Shown here: positions 1 to 4,959 of the stretch, piece by piece
Layout: each line of letters opens with the position of its first letter
How positions within the stretch are numbered: the first letter of the stretch is position 1
Origin: WHSV01 sp050693975
GTDB lineage: Bacteria; Actinomycetota; CADDZG01; WHSQ01
Length of the DNA: 7,910 bases
Reading direction: 5' to 3'
Assembly: GCA_050693975.1 (NCBI GenBank)
Contig: JBOGWV010000166.1
Location: 1-7,910 of the forward strand
Translations under genes and position numbers: made by a program
The notes under the pieces: generated by a model
What the model saw: the letters and a program-made list of their open reading frames with translations, nothing else
Database searches by the model: none
What the model was told of the DNA's origin: nothing

Positions 1-185
1 AGTGCTCAGATTGCGGCAACCACTTCCGGAACGAGAACGATCACATCGAGCCCCACGTCGCGTTCGGCCCGGCGTCGACCGACAACCTCGAGCCCAGGTG
101 CTATTCGTGTCACAAGGCCAAGACAGATAGAGACCGCAAGGCGGGCAAGCTCACACCACCGAGGCCGAAGCGCGGCCCGCCGTGA
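1..185 (+). CDS. HNH endonuclease, C-terminal part (5' end outside window)
   Basis: Reading from base 3, 60 residues end at a TGA at 183-185; the 5' part lies to the left of the window. The fragment holds almost a whole HNH nuclease core. A CSDC pair (visible residues 1-4) and a CYSC pair (33-36) form a likely zinc-binding double knuckle. NDHIEP contains the DH dipeptide (13-14), followed by a TDNL segment with the conserved Asn (28) and a final CH..K (His37). The tail is basic (RDRKAGK, then RPKRGPP), suiting a DNA-binding protein. HNH proteins of this layout occur in phages, as homing-type nucleases and as standalone genes in actinobacterial chromosomes, and the missing N-terminus prevents choosing. 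FGPAS replaces the common GGPTS turn. The family call is firm; the biological role is unknown. Confidence 0.85.
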   Translation, partial: CSDCGNHFRNENDHIEPHVAFGPASTDNLEPRCYSCHKAKTDRDRKAGKLTPPRPKRGPP

Positions 186-289
186 CGAAGGCCGAGATGG
201 TGCACGTCCAGGCCGGGGAGTGGCTGTGGAGGCTCCCTCTTCTCCCAACGAATTCTCACGCCGGTAGAACCGTCACACGGTGTTTCTAG
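182..289 (+). CDS. Possible small ORF (35 aa) overlapping the HNH stop codon
   Basis: A GTG at 182-184 overlaps the HNH stop TGA (183-185) in the GTGA arrangement typical of coupled genes. The frame runs to a TAG at 287-289, with an internal ATG at 197. The predicted peptide starts MTKAEMVHVQAGEWLW and is followed by an uncharged, then basic, end. I recognise no family. No good ribosome-binding site precedes it, so the overlap is the only support. It could be a truncated remnant of a gene that once followed the nuclease, or chance open frame in GC-rich DNA. Its 3' end coincides with the promoter-like element upstream of radC. Confidence 0.25.
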   Translation: MTKAEMVHVQAGEWLWRLPLLPTNSHAGRTVTRCF

Positions 290-292
290 ACT
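265..292 (+). promoter_or_regulatory. Possible leaderless promoter for radC
   Basis: TAGACT at 287-292 matches four of six bases of a TATAAT -10 box. Its last base lies 6 bp before the radC ATG at 299, so the likely transcription start falls on or next to the A of the start codon. No Shine-Dalgarno sequence lies upstream of that ATG, which agrees with a leaderless mRNA, a common arrangement in actinobacteria. The -35 side is weak: TAGAAC at 265-270, 16 bp upstream, matches three of six bases. This is inference from short motifs only. Confidence 0.3.
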
Positions 293-298
293 CGAGCT

Positions 299-967
299 AT
301 GGGTTGTCGGATAGTGGAAGTCCCTCAGCGGGACCGGCCCCGTGAGCGCCTGGAGCGTCTTGGTACCGCGGCGCTGACGGATGCCGAGCTCGTTGCCCTG
401 GTGCTCCGAAGCGGAGGCCCGGGCATAAGCGCGCTCGGGCTCGCTGAGGGGCTTCTGGCCGATTCGGGAGGCGTCAGCGCTCTGGCCAGAGCTCGACTAG
501 AGACGCTCGCAAGGATCCACGCCATGGGAGCGGCCAAGGCTTCGGCGCTGGTGGCCGCCTTCGAGCTGGGGCGGCGCGCGGCTCTGGGGTCGACCGCGGA
601 CCCAATCGCAATCAGAGATGCAGGAGACATCGCGGCCGCGGCACGCCGCGAGCTAACAGATGGCTCGCGAGAAGCCGTCCTGGTGCTCGTGCTGAATTCG
701 GCCAACCGATTGATCAAGACTCAACGACTCACCGTTGGAACCGACACGAGATGTCTGCTCGAGCCGCGCGATGTGTTGCGCGCGGTTGTGAGTAGCGGAG
801 GAGCAGCATTCGCAGTTGCTCACAATCATCCATCGGGTAATCCCAAGCCAAGCCCGGAGGACGTTGCCTGCACCAAGCTGTTAAAGACGGCGGCCGACGC
901 GGTCGGAGTCCGTTTCCTAGACCACGTGATTGTTAGTTCGACAAGCTATCGCTCCGTGTGCGGATAA
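299..967 (+). CDS. radC: RadC family protein (JAMM/MPN-type, UPF0758)
   Basis: A 222-residue protein of the usual RadC length. The N-terminal region (about 12-93) holds the family opening RPRERLERLG, an AALTDAELVALVL segment and a helix-hairpin-helix-like stretch around RIHAMGAAKASAL (72-84). The C-terminal JAB/MPN domain (about 100-221) has the zinc-binding JAMM signature HNHPSGNPKPSPED, with His175, His177, Ser185 and Asp188 at the correct spacing. RadC was named for a radiation-sensitive E. coli mutant later assigned to recG, and its biochemical role is still uncertain. The family's usual HPREVF before the active site is EPRDVL here (155-160), so a Glu that may be the catalytic acid is Asp158. 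The ATG at 299 fits the family N-terminus but has no Shine-Dalgarno. The gene is alone on its strand and converges on pheA. The identification is secure, the function is not. Confidence 0.95.
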   Translation: MGCRIVEVPQRDRPRERLERLGTAALTDAELVALVLRSGGPGISALGLAEGLLADSGGVSALARARLETLARIHAMGAAKASALVAAFELGRRAALGSTADPIAIRDAGDIAAAARRELTDGSREAVLVLVLNSANRLIKTQRLTVGTDTRCLLEPRDVLRAVVSSGGAAFAVAHNHPSGNPKPSPEDVACTKLLKTAADAVGVRFLDHVIVSSTSYRSVCG

Positions 968-988
968 CGCAGATTCACCAGCCGGAGG

Positions 989-1816
989 CTAGCGCGGGAC
1001 GATGCCCGAGGCGTAGGTGCCCAGGAGGCGAGTGAAGGTCGCGTGGTCGCTGACCTCTGCCAGAGCCTCGACCATCGCGGGATCATCGGCCGGGGCCTCG
1101 ACGTCGACGTAGAACACGTACTCCCAGGGACGCCCGGCACGGGGTCGCGACTCGAGCTTGTTGAGATTCAGGTGTCGCTCCGCGAACGCCCCGATGCATC
1201 GGTACAGCGATCCCGCAACGTGTCCCACCCCGAACACCAGCGAGGACTTGTTAGGCGCCGATAGCGGCTCCGGGTTGCGAGCCAGGCCCCCGAAGCGGGT
1301 GTAGTTATCCGGATAGGTCTGAATCCGCTCGGCAAGGATGTCGAGCCCGTGGAACTCGGCCGCGCGCTTCGACGCGATGGCCCCGGTGTGCTCGAGCTTG
1401 TCGTCTACGATCTTGCGGGCCGCGCCGGCCGTGTCGTACTCCGCTCGTATGGATACGTCGAGCGAGGTCAGGAACTCCTCGCTCTGATCGATCGCCTGCG
1501 GATGGGAGATCACCTCGACGAGGTCGTCCATATGAGTTCCCGGGAGCGCCATCAAGCAGTGATTGACTCGCACCACTGTTTCCGCGACCAGGTGAAGGCC
1601 GTGCTTGAGGAATAGGTCGTAGGTCTGGTTGATGCTTCCGGCCTGCGAGTTGTCCATCGGGACGAGCCCGTAATCGGCCTTGCCGACCTCGACGGCTTCG
1701 AACACCTTGCGGATGGACTGGAGCGGCAGGTGCTCGGCGTCCGGAAACGTCGAGATGACGCCCTCCTCCGAATAGGCGCCCGCCTCTCCTTGATACGCGA
1801 CGACCTGACTACCCAC
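989..1816 (-). CDS. pheA: Prephenate dehydratase (monofunctional)
   Basis: Converts prephenate to phenylpyruvate, the committed step to phenylalanine, in the cytoplasm. From a GTG at 1816 the protein is 275 residues, normal for a monofunctional enzyme. The catalytic PDT domain covers about 5-180: VAYQGEAGAYSEEG (6-19), PMDNSQAGS (53-61, usually PxENSxxGS, so Glu is Asp here), SHPQA (104-108) and the hallmark TRF (173-175) whose Thr is catalytic. The C-terminal ACT domain (about 190-270) carries AGSLYRC (201-207) and ESRPR (222-226), the GALV/ESRP-type motifs used for phenylalanine feedback binding. No chorismate mutase domain is present. The frame stays open to 2074, but that extension overlaps the upstream gene and lacks family similarity. 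The GTG gives a start two residues before VVAYQG. It has no clear Shine-Dalgarno and lies 17 bp after the upstream stop, so translation is probably coupled. It is the last gene of the operon. Confidence 0.93.
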   Translation of the reverse strand: MGSQVVAYQGEAGAYSEEGVISTFPDAEHLPLQSIRKVFEAVEVGKADYGLVPMDNSQAGSINQTYDLFLKHGLHLVAETVVRVNHCLMALPGTHMDDLVEVISHPQAIDQSEEFLTSLDVSIRAEYDTAGAARKIVDDKLEHTGAIASKRAAEFHGLDILAERIQTYPDNYTRFGGLARNPEPLSAPNKSSLVFGVGHVAGSLYRCIGAFAERHLNLNKLESRPRAGRPWEYVFYVDVEAPADDPAMVEALAEVSDHATFTRLLGTYASGIVPR

Positions 1817-1833
1817 GAGACCGATGTTACCGA

Positions 1834-2247
1834 TCAGGCAGGGACGCGCGAGCGCACGCGCATGATGCCCATGACGGAGGTCGAGCACAACGCTTCGAAC
1901 GAGGCATCGAGCACGTTGGCGGAAACGCAGCCTGCATCCCACCGCGCATGGCCGTCGGTGGCTTCGATCAGGACGCGCACCTCGGCTCCGGTTCCGTCGC
2001 CGGCATCGACCACCGCCACTCGATAGTCCGACAGCCGCACGTCGGCAAGCTCGGGGAAGTCGTTCTCGAGGCATGCCCGGAGCGCGTTATCGAGCGCGTG
2101 CACGGGGCCCACCCCCGTCGCCTGCCGGCGAACGCAGTTGTGGCCGATGCGGACCTCGACGATGGCCTGTACCTGAGTATCCGCCTCGTGCATACGCTCG
2201 CTCGTGACCTTGTAGCCGCAGACGGTGAAATAGGGGGTTGCACTCAT
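1834..2247 (-). CDS. Standalone LeuA/CimA-type regulatory (LeuA dimer) domain protein
   Basis: A 137-residue protein consisting of the regulatory domain normally found at the C-terminus of 2-isopropylmalate synthase and citramalate synthase. Visible family segments are GVGPVHALDNAL (45-56), LSDYRVAVVD (72-81), RVLIEATDG (91-99) and VSANVLDASFEAL (108-120). From memory of the families, these resemble the CimA C-terminus more than the LeuA one. In full enzymes this domain binds the feedback amino acid and supports dimerisation. The catalytic TIM barrel is absent, with no remnant upstream, because leuB occupies that DNA. The ATG at 2247 overlaps the leuB TGA (2246-2244) as ATGA; a GAAGGG lies 11 nt upstream. 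An in-frame ATG at 2283 would intrude 40 bp into leuB and add residues outside the domain. It may be a separately expressed regulatory subunit or a relic of cimA that lost its catalytic half. The reading frame is intact, which favours retained function. The fold assignment is firm; the role is inference. Confidence 0.85.
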   Translation of the reverse strand: MSATPYFTVCGYKVTSERMHEADTQVQAIVEVRIGHNCVRRQATGVGPVHALDNALRACLENDFPELADVRLSDYRVAVVDAGDGTGAEVRVLIEATDGHARWDAGCVSANVLDASFEALCSTSVMGIMRVRSRVPA

Positions 2248-3152
2248 GAGCTCGTAGACCCTTCGATGTCCTTCTCGCGCCATCGCTGGCTTGCCTTGTC
2301 GAGTTCGTCCACCATCATCCTGGCGGCTCGTAGCGCGGCGGTTGGATCCGCCAGGCCGGTTCCCGCGATGTCGGGAGCCGAGCCGTGAACCGGCTCGAAG
2401 AGGCCGAGGCAGCGCACCGACCGAGTGGAGGGATCGGGGTGGAGGTTGGCGCTGGCCGCGTTGCCAATACCCCCCGAAAGCCCTGCAGCAAGGTCACTCA
2501 GCATGTCGCCGAACAGGTTGTCGGTCAGCACCACCTGATATCTCGAAGCATCCCGAACGAGGTGGTAAGCACAGGCGTCGGCGTGCTCGTAGTTCCACTC
2601 GACATCGGGGTAGTCGTCCGCCACGTCGTTCACGACGTCGGTCCAGAGTCCTCCGGCATGAATCAGGACGTTCCTCTTGTGAACGAGTGTGAGCCGTTCC
2701 CCGTGTGCCCGTGCGTACTCGAACGCGTAACGCGAACACCTCGCGATAGCAGAAGCCGAGTTGACGCTGACCTCGCGGGCAACGTCACCGGCTCTTTCAC
2801 CAACACCCGCGTACAGACCCTCGGAGTTCTCGCGCACGAAGGTCACCCCGATCTCGGGAAACGGGCGCAGATTGACGTACAGATCGAGCTCGCGCCGCAG
2901 TCGCAGCAGGATCCCGCGTTCGAGAACACCGTCGGTCACCCGGGGATCCCCGATAGCTCCGAAGAGCAACGCGTTGCTCGACGCGATCGTCGCGACTTCC
3001 CCGTCCGTGATTAGGACTCCTGATGCAAGGTAGCGATCCGCCGACGCTTCGATCACGACGTAGTCGTAGTCGTTCGGCACCTCGTCGAGAGCGACCTTGA
3101 TCACCTCGGGGCCGATCCCGTCACCCGGGAGCACCGCCACCCGCTTTGTCAC
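2244..3152 (-). CDS. leuB: 3-isopropylmalate dehydrogenase
   Basis: Oxidises and decarboxylates 3-isopropylmalate with NAD+ to 2-ketoisocaproate, the last step before transamination to leucine. The 302-residue protein is shorter than the roughly 340-360 of E. coli-type enzymes because of compact N-terminal loops. Visible motifs are GDGIGPEV (10-17), LLRLRRELDLYVNLRP (82-97, substrate-binding arginines), RENSEGLYAG (107-116), VHKRNVL with catalytic Lys159, Asp192 in HADACAYHL, and DNLFGDMLSD (211-220) with metal-binding Asp215 and Asp219. LFEPVHGSAPDIAG (251-264) forms the cofactor-side loop. VHKRNVL and RENSEGLY match the short actinobacterial LeuB subtype as I recall it from Corynebacterium. 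They also occur in homoisocitrate dehydrogenases, but the leuACD neighbours decide for LeuB. The start is GTG at 3152, overlapping the leuD TGA as GTGA. The longer open frame upstream runs through leuD and is not coding. Confidence 0.94.
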   Translation of the reverse strand: MTKRVAVLPGDGIGPEVIKVALDEVPNDYDYVVIEASADRYLASGVLITDGEVATIASSNALLFGAIGDPRVTDGVLERGILLRLRRELDLYVNLRPFPEIGVTFVRENSEGLYAGVGERAGDVAREVSVNSASAIARCSRYAFEYARAHGERLTLVHKRNVLIHAGGLWTDVVNDVADDYPDVEWNYEHADACAYHLVRDASRYQVVLTDNLFGDMLSDLAAGLSGGIGNAASANLHPDPSTRSVRCLGLFEPVHGSAPDIAGTGLADPTAALRAARMMVDELDKASQRWREKDIEGSTSS

Positions 3153-3640
3153 GCGCTCGCACCCACCCTGGACTTGACCCATTCGACGAGTCCGCCGCGC
3201 CCAACGATGTCCATGATGAAGTCGGGCAGCGCCTCGGCTTCGAAGGTTTGGTGCTTGGTCACGTTGCGGACCTGCCCGGAGGCGACATCGACCTCGACCT
3301 CGTCTCCGGCATCCGTGGCCGCGACGGCTTCGGGACAGGTGACGATCGGCAGACCCGTGTTGATCGCGTTGCGAAAGAAGATGCGGGCGAAAGATGAGGC
3401 CACGACTGCACTTACGCCCGTGCCCTTGAGCGCTATGGGCGCGTGCTCGCGACTGGAACCGCAACCGAAGTTCGCTCCGGCGACCACTACGTCGCCGGGA
3501 CTCACACCGGAAGCAAAAGTGTCGTCCAGATCCTCCATCGCGTGCTTGGCCAACTCGGCCTCGTCGGTGGTGGTGAGGTAACGGGCCGGGATGATGACGT
3601 CGGTGTCGACGCTGTCGCCGTACTTCCAGACGGTTCCCAT
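3149..3640 (-). CDS. leuD: 3-isopropylmalate dehydratase small subunit
   Basis: The swivel-domain subunit that pairs with LeuC to isomerise 2-isopropylmalate to 3-isopropylmalate. At 163 residues it belongs to the compact archaeal/clostridial-like type rather than the roughly 200-residue E. coli type. Motifs are DTDVIIPARYL (12-22), the family signature ANFGCGSSREHAP (56-68) and SFARIFFRNAINTGLP (83-98). The loop after ARYL, here TTTD, contributes to the choice between isopropylmalate and homoaconitate-type substrates in this group; the leu context favours isopropylmalate. The ATG at 3640 shares its A with the leuC TGA (TGATG, one-base overlap), and a strong GGAGG lies 7 nt upstream inside leuC. 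The frame is open further upstream to 3940, but that part is a shadow of leuC. Confidence 0.95.
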   Translation of the reverse strand: MGTVWKYGDSVDTDVIIPARYLTTTDEAELAKHAMEDLDDTFASGVSPGDVVVAGANFGCGSSREHAPIALKGTGVSAVVASSFARIFFRNAINTGLPIVTCPEAVAATDAGDEVEVDVASGQVRNVTKHQTFEAEALPDFIMDIVGRGGLVEWVKSRVGASA

Positions 3641-4959
3641 CAACCCACCTCCATCAGAGGTCGCGCCATCTCCGGTGGGTTCGGCCGAACCTCCGCCGGA
3701 TGCACCAGCTCGCCGGCCACGGCCGTGGCCGCGGCGACCGCGGGGTTGGCCAGGTAGACCTGGGCGGAGGGGTCGCCCATGCGTCCGACATAGTTGCGGT
3801 TCGAAGTCGACACGCAGACCTCGCCGGGTCCGAGGACCCCCATGTGCGCTCCGAGGCACGCACCGCAGGTGGGGGCCGAGACGCTCGCTCCCGCACGCGA
3901 GAACCTTTCGAGCAAGCCCTCCTCGTTCGCCTGTTGCCACACCCTTTGAGTGGCGGGAATGACCATGACGCGTACGTGTGGAGAGAAGCTCTCATCGCCG
4001 ATTACATGGGCGGCGATGCGGAGATCCTCGATGCGTGCATTGGTGCACGAGCCGATGAAGACCTGATCGACCTTCACGCGTTCGACCTCTCCGACCGGAA
4101 CGGCCCGGGACGGAAGCGACGGACGGGCGACCATGGGTTCAAGAGACGCGACGTCGATGTCCACCTCGCCCGCGTAGTCTGCACCGGGGTCCGACGACAG
4201 CACGGGGAAATCGCGGCTTCTCCCGGTGGCCGCCTGACGCTCGTGAACGTAGTCGACCGTGCGGCGGTCGGGCGCGATGATTCCGGACTTGCCTCCGGCC
4301 TCGATGGCCATGTTGGTGAGCGTCAACCGCGAGTCCATCGAAAGGTGCGCGATGGAGTCGCCGGTGTGCTCCATCGCCATGTAGCGCGCACCATCGTCTC
4401 CGATGGCAGCGATGACGGAAAGGATGAGATCCTTGCCGACCACCCACGCGGGAGGAGCACCGCGGTAGACGATCTTGATCGTCTCGGGTACCCGCAGCCA
4501 GATCTCGCCCGTCGCCATGACGGCCGCGAGATCGGTCGATCCGACCCCGGTCGAGAAACAGCCGAGGGCGCCATAAGTGCAGGAATGAGAATCCGCGCCG
4601 ATGACGATGTCGCCCGGCAGCGTCAACGCCTCTTCGGGCAACAGGATGTGCTCGATGCCTCCGCGACCCACCTCGAAGAAATGCTCGATGTCGTGCTCTA
4701 TGGCGAAGGCGCGCATCCTGGTCATGAGCTTCGCCGATGCGATGTCCTTGGCCGGAACGAAGTGGGACGCGACCAGCGCGATCTTCGACCGGTCCCACAC
4801 CGACGCCACGCCCATCCGTTTGAACGCGTCGGCCGCGGCGGGAGCCGTGACGTCGTTCGCCATCGCCAGGTCCACCCGGCACATCACGATCTCGCCGGGG
4901 CGTACCTCTTCTTGGCCGGCGTGAGCCGCGAGGATCTTCTGCGTGATCGTCTGTGCCAT
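3640..4959 (-). CDS. leuC: 3-isopropylmalate dehydratase large subunit
   Basis: The iron-sulfur subunit of isopropylmalate isomerase, an aconitase homologue. The 439-residue protein resembles the shorter LeuC2/homoaconitase-like group (about 420) rather than the roughly 466-residue E. coli form. The three [4Fe-4S] ligands are Cys305 in GSCTN and Cys365/Cys368 in APTCGACLG. Other family segments are GADSHSCTYGALG (121-133), HLSMDSRLTLTNMAIEAGGK (205-224) and STSNRNYVGRMG (384-395). It ends with a short extension after the usual YLANPAVAAATAVAGEL segment. The ATG at 4959 overlaps the leuA stop by one base (TGATG); no clear Shine-Dalgarno is seen, so coupling to leuA translation is likely. The partner LeuD follows with the same one-base overlap, which suits equal amounts of both subunits. 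Confidence 0.95.
   Translation of the reverse strand: MAQTITQKILAAHAGQEEVRPGEIVMCRVDLAMANDVTAPAAADAFKRMGVASVWDRSKIALVASHFVPAKDIASAKLMTRMRAFAIEHDIEHFFEVGRGGIEHILLPEEALTLPGDIVIGADSHSCTYGALGCFSTGVGSTDLAAVMATGEIWLRVPETIKIVYRGAPPAWVVGKDLILSVIAAIGDDGARYMAMEHTGDSIAHLSMDSRLTLTNMAIEAGGKSGIIAPDRRTVDYVHERQAATGRSRDFPVLSSDPGADYAGEVDIDVASLEPMVARPSLPSRAVPVGEVERVKVDQVFIGSCTNARIEDLRIAAHVIGDESFSPHVRVMVIPATQRVWQQANEEGLLERFSRAGASVSAPTCGACLGAHMGVLGPGEVCVSTSNRNYVGRMGDPSAQVYLANPAVAAATAVAGELVHPAEVRPNPPEMARPLMEVG
3647..3652 (-). promoter_or_regulatory. Ribosome binding site of leuD
   Basis: GGAGGT on the minus strand within the last codons of leuC. The GGAGG core is 7 nt from the leuD ATG at 3640. It confirms this start over the longer upstream open frame. 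Confidence 0.8.

Noticed and set aside
269..281. ACCG-TCACA-CGGT inverted repeat upstream of radC as a terminator or operator
   Set aside because: A 4-bp stem with a 5-nt loop and no T-run is within chance expectation.
1817..2074. N-terminal extension of the pheA reading frame to 2074
   Set aside because: The extra 86 codons are Arg-rich, overlap the regulatory-domain gene in another frame, and precede the true family N-terminus (VAYQGEAGAYS).
3153..3464. N-terminal extension of leuB to 3464
   Set aside because: It overlaps leuD and reads as a low-complexity Arg/Gly/His stretch; the GTG at 3152 places GDGIGPEV at the normal position.
3641..3940. N-terminal extension of leuD to 3940
   Set aside because: The region codes for the LeuC C-terminus; the GGAGG-preceded ATG at 3640 gives a family-typical LeuD start.
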